From: a virus
Direction: 5' to 3' (one strand)
Virus record (IMG/VR): IMGVR_UViG_3300017708_002878
Coordinates: 1 to 30,224 of that record
DNA: 30,224 nt
Shown here: piece by piece, positions 13,633-23,255 of the stretch
Position numbering within the stretch: position 1 is the first letter of the stretch
How the letters are laid out: each line of letters begins with the position of its first letter
Notes under the pieces: generated by a model
Seen by the model: only the letters and a program-made list of their open reading frames with translations
Told to the model about the DNA's origin: nothing
Database searches by the model: none
Program-made: the position numbers and the translations under genes

Positions 13633-16600
13633 ATGGGAGCTATTTTATACACTGAAGGAGGATTATTACAATATCTTGATGGTAGACCATATATAGGAAG
13701 TTATCACATAATGCCAGATGGTACTCCAATGGGAGGGGCTGTTCATACAGACAATGAAGAAATCCTACGATATGATCCTAATAGGGCTAGAGTATCAGTA
13801 GTAAATCCTGATAATTATTCATCCCAGATATTTGAGGCGGATGATCGAAGTCTTATTAGTAACTCAGAAATAGAATCATTTTTTGATCCCCTTGTAGATA
13901 GAATAGAGTTTTTTATTTATGATATATCTAGAAATTTAGTCTTATATGATGATGATTTTAGGGAATATAGAATAGAAAATAATATAAGTGCTGACCCTAA
14001 TGAAATAGATGAAATCATTCTTCAACCTCAAGTTGATGCAGTTAGAAATGGATTTAATAGGGGATCTATATTTACAGTTTATAATTTTATTACTTCTGAA
14101 ATAAGTGACGTTTTTATATCCGAAATATCACCTGATAGAACAGAAATTAGATTACAATCTAATGTTTTAACTAGTGAAGATATAAGAGAAGAAGTTTCTT
14201 CATTAAAAAGTAAAATAGATGGTCTAAATTACTTTGATGAACTTTACCTCAATTTTGGAAATAATGATTATTTTATAGCTGTAAACATACAGTTAGATAA
14301 TACTACGTCTCCTACATCATTCTTAGTAAAATTATATACCCCTCTACGTGATGACATTACTACTAAAACAGAATTAGAATTAGTAAGTAAGGTATCCGAA
14401 ACACAAGCATTTGAAGTTGATTTCCCCGATATCACAATACCAATAGATAATACTATTAGTATTAAGGGACCTAATACAAATTTAAAAATTAAAGATAAGA
14501 TAAATAATTCTTCGGAATATAAAAATTTAACTTCTTTAACAACTTCTTCCTTTACTGCTTCCCTAGACCAAACTAGTTATTTACTTAATCAAACCGGAAT
14601 TCCACTCCACCCTAGTTATTCTATTGTCGATTATAATGATTTTGTTCACTTTTCTTCTGCTAAAGAAAGATTAGAAAATTTTTACTACAAAGTAGGCCAA
14701 ATAGAATCTAATCAAAATTCTATAAATAGTTTAAGGATTATTACTGGGTCATCTTCGGGTTCTTCTACTACTCTTACTTCTTTTAAAATATTTGAAGATA
14801 GAATAACAGAAACTATTAGAAACTTTGATGGGTTTGAATATTTCTTATACTATAATAGTAGTTCAGATGCCTATCCTAAATTAAATAATAATGCTCCTTA
14901 TAGATTACAATCTACAGGTAGTGCTGAGGTATTAACTTGGTTAGGTAGTGATATAGTAGGTAGTGCTAATTATGGAGGTGCTTTATTAAATGCCTCTAGG
15001 TTTGATGAAGATAACCCCAGCAATCTAAAATACACTATTCCCGAATTTATAAGAGAAAACTCCAGCAATGATAATTATTTAAAATTTGTAAATTTAGCAG
15101 GACAACATTTTGATGAATTATGGTTATACATTAAATCTATAACAGATAAACTTAAAGCATCCAATAATTTAGAAACTGGGGTACCCCCTGAACTAGTTGA
15201 AGAAACACTTAAATCTTTTGGATATGATATTTATGGTAATAATTTTGATAACAATGACATTTTTACCAGCTTAATAGGTATAAATGAATCTGGGTCATAT
15301 TTTACTGAAACTAATCAGGAATTAATTACCACTGCTATATCAGCAAGTAATACTCCTATTCCTATAAATGATGTAAGTAAAGAAATTTACAAAAGATTAT
15401 ATCATAATCTAGTTTACTTAGCTAAGAAAAAAGGTACAGTCTCGGGCTTAAGAAGTTTAATTAATATTTGGGGTTTACCAAATACTGTACTAAGAATAAA
15501 TGAATTTGGAGGTAAAGATAAAGTAAATGCTAATGATTGGGACTTATATAGAAGAATATATAATAAAGAACTAGTATCTACAGGAAGCTCTAACCACTTC
15601 ACTTCAGTTTTTGCAAATAAAGGAACACCCGACACTGGACTTAATTCAGATTGGGGAGTAGATCCTAATGTTCCAAGAACTGTTGAATTTAGATTTAAAT
15701 CAAGAATTAATCCTAACACTCTACCTAACTGTACAGGTTTAACAAATACACCAATAAGGGAAGAATTATTTATACTAAAAGATAGTGGTGTTGTAGGCTC
15801 TACAGCCTCCTCATCCTTAGCAATTACACTAGAGTATTTCGGATCGGGATCAGCTACAGGCTCATTTTCAGGTAGTACCTTTGACCCTAATAATCAATAT
15901 GCGGATCTAGCATTATATGTAAGTGGCTCAACACAATACTATTCATCATCTATTAATCTACCATTCTACAATCAGGATTGGTGGAACGTAATGTTACAAT
16001 ATGATAGTGGTTCTAATAAATTTAACCTTAATACTGGTGATAAAATTTACAATGGTAATGATGGAACTCAATTAGGTTTTACTGGAAGTACATCTATAAC
16101 AGTTCCTGCATATGCTGATACATTAGGATATCGTAATGCTAATCTTGCTAACTCAGGAACCGGAGGTGCTAATAGATTCTTTGGAACCGGAAAAAGCGGA
16201 TCCCTAAAATTCTCAGGATCATTTCAAGAATACAGATACTGGACAAACCTTTTATCGGAAGAAGCATTTCATAATCATATTATGGATCCCTTATCGATTG
16301 AGACAGGATATTTAACAGGATCCCTCTCACCGGTAGAAACTCTTGCATTTAGAACTAGGGAAGGAGAAGATTGGTCAATAACGGGTTCTCTTACAAATCC
16401 TGAATATCAATCAATCCATCCGAAAGTAACAGGACTCTTTACCCCAACCTCATCTTTTACTTCAAGAGGCACTGATACTAACACATATAATGTAAATGGG
16501 TTATATCAAGCAAATAGAGAAACCCAATTCTTAAACCAACCTAATTTAGGAATTAAAAATAGGGTAGATGATAAAGTACGTGTTGTTGATAATGTAGTTT

Positions 16601-19600
16601 ATGAAAGCACTTTATCATCACTTAGATCAATTCAACAGAATTATGAAGTTTCCCAATCATTTACGGAAGATACTAATTTACTCGAAGTAGCATTCTCACC
16701 CCAGGATGAGATAAATGATGACATAATCCACGAATTAGGGTTTAATAATAATATTACTGAACAATTAGCTGACCCACGAAACTTATCTTCATCTCTTGAA
16801 TATTATGATGGATTAAGAGATATATCTCTAAAATATTTTGAAAAATATGTTAAAGATAATGCAAATGATTACTATAGGTTAATCAAATATATAGATAATT
16901 CTTTATTTAAAGCTATTAAAAACTATGTACCTGCCAGAACTTCAGTTTCTACAGGTATAGTAGTCAAACAACATTTATTAGAAAGAAATAGAGTAAGACC
17001 TCCCCAAGTTAACATAAATACTGCTATAGCTAAAACCCCTGAAACTGGTTCGGCTGTAAATGGAATATCACCAACAGGTAATAATAGTCAATTATCTTTT
17101 CAGGATATATCACTAGAGGGATCTATTAAATCTCAACCAAGAGGATTTATAACGGGTTCTCCCGTTCAAGTGTTTACGGGGGGAACTGGGGGTTCATTTG
17201 AGAAATTTAATTCTATTCATTTTCACCCCTATGGTACTTCTGGTAGTGGTCCTACTGAAAAATTTGGTTTTGATATTTCTCAATCCTTTATAGAAACCGT
17301 TTCCACTTTATCAGGTAGTGTAAATACCTTAATAAGTAACCAAGATGAATTTTATAATGGAGAGTTTAATGGTTCCACTTTAATAGTAACTACTCAATCC
17401 TTAAATCCTGGATGTAAAAAATTCTTAAATGTTAGCATTCAAGGGGGAGAATTATTACATGAGTATGATAGATTTATTTACAATCCTATTACTACTTCAT
17501 TAGCTCCCTTTGAAAATCCTAGAACATCTCCTAGAAGTGGTGAAATATTTTTCTTTACTAATATTAATCCTTCTCCCACTAGGTTTGAAAAAATTAAAAT
17601 ATCCAATACTACTAGAACAGGAGTAGATTTATCTAGTATTTTACCCTCCTTAGATAATATTACTTTTGATTTTATAGGAAATAATAAAAATGTAAATATA
17701 TCATTTGCAGGGGGAGGAAATAACTTTGCTGAATTCGATGTTATATCCCCTACATTTACATATGATTCGGATAATTTTACTTCTAACTTTATTAATTATT
17801 CGGCATCTGCTACTAAGACTTCATCATTAGTTGATATAAGAGTTAGTGAACCCGTTTCTGCTAGTTTTACACATTTTAACTATGTGGTTCCCATTTCGAA
17901 TTTTGATACTGAAACAGACCCAGAAAACTTATTTGATTTATCTACGGGTGAATACGCTTGTCCCCTTACTAATAATAGATTTTTATCAATTACAGGATCA
18001 GCTTCTGGATCTTATACTTTTGATAATACTGAGGGTATAAGCCCTGTTCAGTATTTTGTAGATATACAATTAATTAATAAAACTAGTAATTATGTGTTTT
18101 TACAAAACGGGATTAGCGTAGGACTCAATCCTGGTAGTTCACTTACCACACAATTTGATTTAGATTTAAGAACAAAAGTAGCAAATACTACTGCCCTAGT
18201 TACAGGGGATAGATTAGGATTGCAGGCTAACATTCGTTTTAATGATCAAAAGACATTAATAAAGGGCTCGGGATCCTTAAATATTTCTGCATCTTCTTTT
18301 GCTGTTAATCATGTAAATACAGTAAGTGACCTAAATCCTACTTCTTCACTACTTAGTATAGAACCATCTTTTTTAATAGATGGAAATGAAGATTTTCAAA
18401 GAGCCTTTGATTGTCAACCTTTATTCAACAACTCAATAGAAAATAGGAACTCTACAACATATCAAGATGTAGACTACTCAACAGGTTTATTAACTCCTAC
18501 TAATGTAGTTCCTATAATTAATAATGATGCTGTTCCTGCACAAACCCCGGATTCTAATTATACACAAAAATCTAGAATTTTACTTAGATATGAAGGTTCA
18601 AAATTACAAGCCTTAGATATTAATGCTTATAATGCACCTGGTGCTTTACTTAAGGATGGTACAAGATGGGGTGGTGACATATCATTTGGGAAAACTCCAG
18701 TTATACAAAGAGTAAAACCATTTTTCAGTTATTTCCAATTATTAGTACCTGCTTCACCTGAATTAGAAAATGCTACACAGGTTAAACTAGCATATTTAAT
18801 AGATTCTCAGGGTAATGCTTTTAAACCTCTTTTGAATTCACCTACTTTTTTTAATGTTGAAGGAACGTTTGAAAGTGGTGATAAGGTAGATATAGCATTA
18901 GAGGATACTCTACAGACAGATGATCCATCTTTAGTAAATGCTGCAGTGGGAATTAACTTAGATAACTTTAACACCTCGGCTAATGTCCTTTATGGGGCTA
19001 GAAGAGTAGATCCTATTTTAACTACACAAAAAGTATCCATAAATGATGTATCTAATGCTAGTGATGCTTTTGTATCTACTTTAACCTTCCAAGGAATAGG
19101 AGATGAAGAAATTAATTATGCATTTTATGCTAATGGTGCACAATTACCAGGATTATCTTTAGATACTAGTTTAGAACATGTAATAGGCGGTACAGGTGTA
19201 AATTATACCCCATCTGTTACAGATTATGCTGGTGGATTTAATAATACTACTGGAATTTATACTTTTCCTTCTAACCCCATCCCCAGTAACAGGATAAAAT
19301 TTAGTGGAGGAATATCTGGTTTTGCTAGGACTAATATTTTAGGTTTACAACAAGGTAATGGTTATTCATTTTATGAAAATACCCCTGTAGCAAGACTACA
19401 ATTAATAAAAGAAAGATCATCAGTTCAAACGGTATTAGCGGAAGAAACAATTGTATATAGACGTAATTTTGATCCATCATTCCCAAATGGTATAGAACCT
19501 TTACAAAGTATAACATTGGAATCTTTAAATACTGAGGTAGTTTCTGCCGATCAAATATTTTTAAAATTAGTTTTAGAAAATCCTATTCTCTTTGATTTTG

Positions 19601-20127
19601 AATTAACCGGAGAGTTACTTAGAGGAAGACCTACATTATTTCCTACTATTACAATTCAACCTGAGTTTTTTCAGACAGGTAGTAATTTCACTAATACAGT
19701 AACTGCTTCTATCTCAATGTCACAATTTTTTGATATAAGCCAACAGTTACCTTTACAAGAAAGTACATTTAAACCTATTAATGAAAACTTTACATTTAGA
19801 AAAGGAGATGAACTAAGATTTGAAGGAACTGAAGCCTTAGCATTTAAAATATATGATGTAACATTATCGGAAAATGGTAGTACTTCAGGAAGTTATATTC
19901 TTAATGTGCAACCTGAAGTTCCTCCTAGAGTGGATTTAAATCAATTTTTATTAAGAAGATATAATCCTGATGGCACATCGGTATTAATAGATTTAGTACC
20001 ACCTTCTTCTTCATTTGCTACTACTAAGGGGGTTATGAAAAATACTTTAATATCGGAAGAATTAGGGGAAAATATAGATCTTATAATTTCGGATCTAGTT
20101 AAAGAAGGAGTTTTAAATAATAAATAG
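13633..20127 (+). CDS. Giant baseplate/tail protein with LamG-like domain (2164 residues)
   Basis: The longest gene in the window. Residues about 480-535 (FVNLAGQHFDELWLYIK, VPPELVEETLKSFGYDIYGN) and 590-635 (YHNLVYLAKKKGTVSGLRSL, INIWGLPNTVLRINEFGG) resemble the gpI-like tail-protein segment of large marine-phage baseplate proteins. Residues about 676-895 form a LamG/concanavalin-like domain (VEFRFKSRI, WWNVMLQYDSGSNKFNL, FSGSFQEYRYWTNLLSEEAF). The C-terminal 1200 residues are beta-rich, full of Ser, Asn and Thr, and probably form several adhesin-like domains. Its place after gp25 and gp6 matches that of gp7 in T4, but the length is double and homology to gp7 is unproven. It is probably an extended baseplate arm that contacts the host. 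Confidence 0.65.
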   Translation: MGAILYTEGGLLQYLDGRPYIGSYHIMPDGTPMGGAVHTDNEEILRYDPNRARVSVVNPDNYSSQIFEADDRSLISNSEIESFFDPLVDRIEFFIYDISRNLVLYDDDFREYRIENNISADPNEIDEIILQPQVDAVRNGFNRGSIFTVYNFITSEISDVFISEISPDRTEIRLQSNVLTSEDIREEVSSLKSKIDGLNYFDELYLNFGNNDYFIAVNIQLDNTTSPTSFLVKLYTPLRDDITTKTELELVSKVSETQAFEVDFPDITIPIDNTISIKGPNTNLKIKDKINNSSEYKNLTSLTTSSFTASLDQTSYLLNQTGIPLHPSYSIVDYNDFVHFSSAKERLENFYYKVGQIESNQNSINSLRIITGSSSGSSTTLTSFKIFEDRITETIRNFDGFEYFLYYNSSSDAYPKLNNNAPYRLQSTGSAEVLTWLGSDIVGSANYGGALLNASRFDEDNPSNLKYTIPEFIRENSSNDNYLKFVNLAGQHFDELWLYIKSITDKLKASNNLETGVPPELVEETLKSFGYDIYGNNFDNNDIFTSLIGINESGSYFTETNQELITTAISASNTPIPINDVSKEIYKRLYHNLVYLAKKKGTVSGLRSLINIWGLPNTVLRINEFGGKDKVNANDWDLYRRIYNKELVSTGSSNHFTSVFANKGTPDTGLNSDWGVDPNVPRTVEFRFKSRINPNTLPNCTGLTNTPIREELFILKDSGVVGSTASSSLAITLEYFGSGSATGSFSGSTFDPNNQYADLALYVSGSTQYYSSSINLPFYNQDWWNVMLQYDSGSNKFNLNTGDKIYNGNDGTQLGFTGSTSITVPAYADTLGYRNANLANSGTGGANRFFGTGKSGSLKFSGSFQEYRYWTNLLSEEAFHNHIMDPLSIETGYLTGSLSPVETLAFRTREGEDWSITGSLTNPEYQSIHPKVTGLFTPTSSFTSRGTDTNTYNVNGLYQANRETQFLNQPNLGIKNRVDDKVRVVDNVVYESTLSSLRSIQQNYEVSQSFTEDTNLLEVAFSPQDEINDDIIHELGFNNNITEQLADPRNLSSSLEYYDGLRDISLKYFEKYVKDNANDYYRLIKYIDNSLFKAIKNYVPARTSVSTGIVVKQHLLERNRVRPPQVNINTAIAKTPETGSAVNGISPTGNNSQLSFQDISLEGSIKSQPRGFITGSPVQVFTGGTGGSFEKFNSIHFHPYGTSGSGPTEKFGFDISQSFIETVSTLSGSVNTLISNQDEFYNGEFNGSTLIVTTQSLNPGCKKFLNVSIQGGELLHEYDRFIYNPITTSLAPFENPRTSPRSGEIFFFTNINPSPTRFEKIKISNTTRTGVDLSSILPSLDNITFDFIGNNKNVNISFAGGGNNFAEFDVISPTFTYDSDNFTSNFINYSASATKTSSLVDIRVSEPVSASFTHFNYVVPISNFDTETDPENLFDLSTGEYACPLTNNRFLSITGSASGSYTFDNTEGISPVQYFVDIQLINKTSNYVFLQNGISVGLNPGSSLTTQFDLDLRTKVANTTALVTGDRLGLQANIRFNDQKTLIKGSGSLNISASSFAVNHVNTVSDLNPTSSLLSIEPSFLIDGNEDFQRAFDCQPLFNNSIENRNSTTYQDVDYSTGLLTPTNVVPIINNDAVPAQTPDSNYTQKSRILLRYEGSKLQALDINAYNAPGALLKDGTRWGGDISFGKTPVIQRVKPFFSYFQLLVPASPELENATQVKLAYLIDSQGNAFKPLLNSPTFFNVEGTFESGDKVDIALEDTLQTDDPSLVNAAVGINLDNFNTSANVLYGARRVDPILTTQKVSINDVSNASDAFVSTLTFQGIGDEEINYAFYANGAQLPGLSLDTSLEHVIGGTGVNYTPSVTDYAGGFNNTTGIYTFPSNPIPSNRIKFSGGISGFARTNILGLQQGNGYSFYENTPVARLQLIKERSSVQTVLAEETIVYRRNFDPSFPNGIEPLQSITLESLNTEVVSADQIFLKLVLENPILFDFELTGELLRGRPTLFPTITIQPEFFQTGSNFTNTVTASISMSQFFDISQQLPLQESTFKPINENFTFRKGDELRFEGTEALAFKIYDVTLSENGSTSGSYILNVQPEVPPRVDLNQFLLRRYNPDGTSVLIDLVPPSSSFATTKGVMKNTLISEELGENIDLIISDLVKEGVLNNK

Positions 20128-20144
20128 GAAAATTTAATTTAGTA

Positions 20145-20153
20145 TATTTATAA
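20145..20153 (+). promoter_or_regulatory. Candidate phage late promoter element TATTTATAA
   Basis: TATTTATAA in the 37-base gap after the giant gene, 11 bases before the ATG at 20165. It overlaps a TATAAATA on the plus strand at 20149-20156, so this copy satisfies both orientations of the T4-type late box. Confidence 0.6.
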
Positions 20154-20164
20154 ATAAAATAAAA

Positions 20165-20845
20165 ATGGGATATTTAAATAATCAGATAGTTACAGTGGAT
20201 GCTATCCTTACTAAAAAAGGTAGAGAACTGTTAGCTAGAAATGATGGTTCTTTTCAAATTACACAATTCGCGGTTGCAGATGATGAAATAGATTATACAC
20301 TTTATAATCCAAACCATCCCTCAGGTTCTACTTTTTATGGGGAGGCTATTGATAATATGCCTTTATTAGAAGCCTTTCCGGATGATACACAAATAATGAA
20401 ATATAAGTTAGCTACTCTCCCTAGAGGTACTGCTAAATTACCTGTATTGGATTTAGGATTTGCTGCTATTACCTTGAAACAAGGAGCTTCATTAGCTATA
20501 ACTCCTCAAACTCTTAACTTTTTAGGAGCTGCTAATGCTAATGAGACTTCGGGCTACTCATGTACTATAGCGGATGTTAGAGTACTTAATACTTTTACAG
20601 GTATAGGCATTGATACAGCTGCAGCACAAACCCAAAATTCTAGTGCGGTTAATCGAACTTTAGGAACTAATGTTTCTCAAACTGTAATAGGTTCACAAAT
20701 TAACCTTAGAGCCACTACAGTAAATACTTTATTTGGAGAAACCTCGGCCACAGGGGCACAAATTAGAACTACTCTTACATTTGTAGGAATAGATTCGGGA
20801 GCTAGATTAACTATTCCATTAACAATAACAAAAACTAACGTATAA
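20165..20845 (+). CDS. Virion structural protein of a type common in marine T4-like phages
   Basis: A 226-residue protein. The N terminus (VTVDAILTKKGRELLARND, then FQITQFAVADDEIDYTLYNP) matches a protein I recognise from many T4-like phages of marine and Bacteroidetes hosts, usually annotated only as structural. The rest alternates short strands with Thr/Asn/Ala-rich loops and ends in a strand-rich domain (INLRATTVNTLFG, LTFVGIDSGARLTIPLTI). No enzymatic motif. It is the first gene of a late unit, overlapping the next gene by one base. An exposed tail or decoration protein is plausible; its place in the particle is not known to me. Confidence 0.65.
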   Translation: MGYLNNQIVTVDAILTKKGRELLARNDGSFQITQFAVADDEIDYTLYNPNHPSGSTFYGEAIDNMPLLEAFPDDTQIMKYKLATLPRGTAKLPVLDLGFAAITLKQGASLAITPQTLNFLGAANANETSGYSCTIADVRVLNTFTGIGIDTAAAQTQNSSAVNRTLGTNVSQTVIGSQINLRATTVNTLFGETSATGAQIRTTLTFVGIDSGARLTIPLTITKTNV

Positions 20846-21864
20846 TGAGTTTTAAAAGATTTGACACTGAGGATATAGTAGTTAGTAGTGATTCAATTAC
20901 TGGTCCTGCTTGGTCCACAGGTAATCCTACGTTAACTTCATTTTTCACCTCTTCAATCCAGAAAAATGGATCTTCTGGTGATTTTTACATGAGTGCATAT
21001 CAAGTAGACCCTTCAATATCTGCTTCACTTGCAGATGTACAATTTGATATAGCATATGCTGATTTAAAAGGAAGTGGTTCTGTTTACTATAATCCAGGAG
21101 TAGTGGGCAAAACCCCTACTTTATCTAATTTTGGACAATATAGATCCCTAATATTAGAAGATGAAAATGCTAATTTTATTTTTGGTAGTGGTACTAATAC
21201 TTTAACAGCTGATAACTTTTTTGTAATATCTGTTGAAAGAGCTAGATATAAAGAATCACTATTTCCTGAAACATTTAATTTATCCCTATCGGGTTCAGAT
21301 GGATTTGGTAAAATTAATTTAACTAATGACTCTAAGGACACATTAGTTAATACATTTTTGGGGTCTACTAGAGTACTTCAAGTAGTATCGGGTTCTAATG
21401 GTAATGCAGTAGGTACAGATGGGTTCGTAGCAGGTAGTGGTTCTTATGGTTTATTTTTCCCAGATATAGGAACTATATTACTTAACCCACACGCTATATC
21501 ACAATCTATACATGTTGATGCTAATAGAACTAATAACTCAAATGGTTTAAATAACCAAACTTTATATAACGCTATTAGATTAGGGGGTAACTTCCAACTC
21601 AATTCCCAAGAAACTATTTCATCTGATTTTGTTTTTGCTAGAATTAGAAATGGAGAATTTAATTATTCCGAAAACCCATCATTTATATCAGGTTCAACTG
21701 GAGAAGTAATTTATTCTAATTTTATAAATCAACCCCAAGTTTATATTACTACAGTAGGAATGTATAATGATGCTAATGAATTATTAGCTGTATCCAAATT
21801 ATCTAGACCTTTATTAAAAGACTTTACTAAAGAAGCATTAATTAGGGTTAAATTAGATTTTTAA
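20845..21864 (+). CDS. Virion structural protein, paralogue 1
   Basis: A 339-residue protein. It shares with the next gene both an N-terminal block (MSFKRFDTEDIVVS here, MSSFKQFNAKDVVVS there) and a C-terminal block (ITTVGMYNDANELLAVSKLS here, ITTVGMYNNTYDLLAVAKLA there); the middles differ. It is Ser/Gly/Asn-rich and beta-like, without catalytic motifs. Proteins of this type are conserved next to the VTVDAILTKKGREL protein in related phages and are presumably virion components. It overlaps the previous stop codon by one base and ends five bases before the next gene. The role is inferred only from neighbourhood. Confidence 0.65.
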   Translation: MSFKRFDTEDIVVSSDSITGPAWSTGNPTLTSFFTSSIQKNGSSGDFYMSAYQVDPSISASLADVQFDIAYADLKGSGSVYYNPGVVGKTPTLSNFGQYRSLILEDENANFIFGSGTNTLTADNFFVISVERARYKESLFPETFNLSLSGSDGFGKINLTNDSKDTLVNTFLGSTRVLQVVSGSNGNAVGTDGFVAGSGSYGLFFPDIGTILLNPHAISQSIHVDANRTNNSNGLNNQTLYNAIRLGGNFQLNSQETISSDFVFARIRNGEFNYSENPSFISGSTGEVIYSNFINQPQVYITTVGMYNDANELLAVSKLSRPLLKDFTKEALIRVKLDF

Positions 21865-21869
21865 GGTGA

Positions 21870-22832
21870 ATGAGTTCCTTCAAACAATTCAATGCCAAGG
21901 ATGTTGTAGTATCACCCTTTAAAGTTAATAAAAGTTTTACTTTTAGGGGAACCTCTGAATTTACAAAATCTGATGTAGGAATAGATAGATTTATAGGTAA
22001 AAATTCTACACCTACTAATAACATACTGCAAGAAGTAACAACAGGTCAAATATCATTAATCCCAGAAAGATTATTATATAAATCAGTTGAACAACTTTAT
22101 TATTCTAATTTTTTATTAGATGCCTCGGGTAGTAATGCGTCAACGGCTTCTTTTAATCCTGATTTAACTATAACAGGACCTGGAGCTACTACTAATTATT
22201 ATAATTATTTATCATCTGATCTGGTACCCAGAAGAGAATTTCCTACACAATCTGATGCTAGAATAGGAGTAATATCTATACCTTCTAAAGTATTTGGGGA
22301 GTATATTAAACCTGGTACTTTTAGATATAAAGAGAATTCTACTACAATGACAGATGATGGGGAGGGGAATTTATTTGACCAAGATGGTAATCAATTAGGT
22401 AATATTATATATGAACATGGGTTAGCTATTGTTACAGTAGAAAGTGAGGATGCATATGATTCACTATATGGCACAGCGGTTTATGGAACAGATTTATATG
22501 GTGAAGCACCAGGATTTGATGCTTTTATGACGGGATCTAATGTTACGTGTTCTTTTGAAAGTACCTTAACGTTAAATGAATCACAATACGCTGCTAGAAT
22601 AACAGAAAATGAATACCAATTTTCCCTTAATCCCACTATAATAAAAGGCAATGATGTAAATTCTGATACTTATTATGATTTTGCCACTGGTTCTTATTTC
22701 ACCCCTTATATTACTACTGTAGGGATGTATAATAATACTTATGATTTATTAGCAGTTGCTAAACTTGCTAAACCCCTCCCTGTATCTCAATTTACAGATA
22801 CAACAATAATGGTTAACTTAGATATGTTTTAA
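21870..22832 (+). CDS. Virion structural protein, paralogue 2
   Basis: A 320-residue partner of the preceding gene, with the same terminal blocks and a different centre (YYSNFLLDASGSNAS, LVPRREFPTQSDARIGVISI, IKPGTFRYKENSTTMTDDGE, and a Tyr/Gly-rich YDSLYGTAVYGTDLYG). An AAGGTG sequence six bases upstream of the ATG is one of the few Shine-Dalgarno-like sites in the window. No catalytic motif. The conserved ends with a variable middle suggest shared docking surfaces and different exposed domains, which is inference. Confidence 0.65.
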   Translation: MSSFKQFNAKDVVVSPFKVNKSFTFRGTSEFTKSDVGIDRFIGKNSTPTNNILQEVTTGQISLIPERLLYKSVEQLYYSNFLLDASGSNASTASFNPDLTITGPGATTNYYNYLSSDLVPRREFPTQSDARIGVISIPSKVFGEYIKPGTFRYKENSTTMTDDGEGNLFDQDGNQLGNIIYEHGLAIVTVESEDAYDSLYGTAVYGTDLYGEAPGFDAFMTGSNVTCSFESTLTLNESQYAARITENEYQFSLNPTIIKGNDVNSDTYYDFATGSYFTPYITTVGMYNNTYDLLAVAKLAKPLPVSQFTDTTIMVNLDMF

Positions 22833-23254
22833 TGAATTGGACTTATGAAGGGAATGAAATAGTAGATATTTCACAATTTCCCGAAAATACATTTGGTTTT
22901 ATTTATGAGGTAACTCATACACCTACAGGTAAAAAGTATATTGGTAAAAAACAATTATTTTTTAATAAAAAACTTCCCCCTCTTAAGGGGTACAAACGCT
23001 GGAGGAAAGTAGTAAAAGAAGGTAATTGGAAAGGTTATTATGGTTCTCATGATTATATAAAGGGACTACTTAAGGAAAATAAACAAGAGGAATTTACGCG
23101 AGAAATAATCCAAATTTGCTATTCTAAAAAAGAACTTACATACAGTGAAACAAAATATCAAATGATGTTTGAAGTCCTGGAAAATCCTTCGTATATTAAC
23201 GCCAACATTTTAGGTAAATTTTTTAGATCTGATCTAGAGAATTATAAAGATTAA
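22832..23254 (+). CDS. GIY-YIG-like nuclease
   Basis: A 140-residue protein. The GIY-YIG core is visible: GFIYEVTH at residues 22-29, TGKKYIGKKQL at 32-42, then a basic helix with YKRWRKVVKEGNW, WKGYYGSHDYI at 67-77, and a candidate catalytic Glu106 in YSETKYQMMFEVL. These enzymes cut DNA with one metal ion. Short stand-alone versions occur near late genes in many T4-like phages, and some are homing endonucleases; this one has no extra DNA-binding module, so a housekeeping role in recombination or packaging is as likely as homing. It is in the same unit as the primase, starting one base inside the previous stop codon. Confidence 0.75.
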   Translation: MNWTYEGNEIVDISQFPENTFGFIYEVTHTPTGKKYIGKKQLFFNKKLPPLKGYKRWRKVVKEGNWKGYYGSHDYIKGLLKENKQEEFTREIIQICYSKKELTYSETKYQMMFEVLENPSYINANILGKFFRSDLENYKD

Positions 23255-23255
23255 T

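Noticed and set aside
15414-15719. 101-codon minus-strand frame and similar frames at 5035-5289, 8595-8846, 24936-25271 and 25479-25712
   Set aside because: Each is antisense to a plus-strand gene with recognisable motifs or continuous coding; none has its own upstream gap or family signature.
17846-18040. 64-codon plus-strand frame inside the giant tail gene
   Set aside because: Out-of-frame shadow of the 2164-residue gene, hydrophobic only because of AT-rich codons.
22977-22990. Hairpin CCCC-TCTTAA-GGGG
   Set aside because: Inside the GIY-YIG-like gene and not followed by a T-run.
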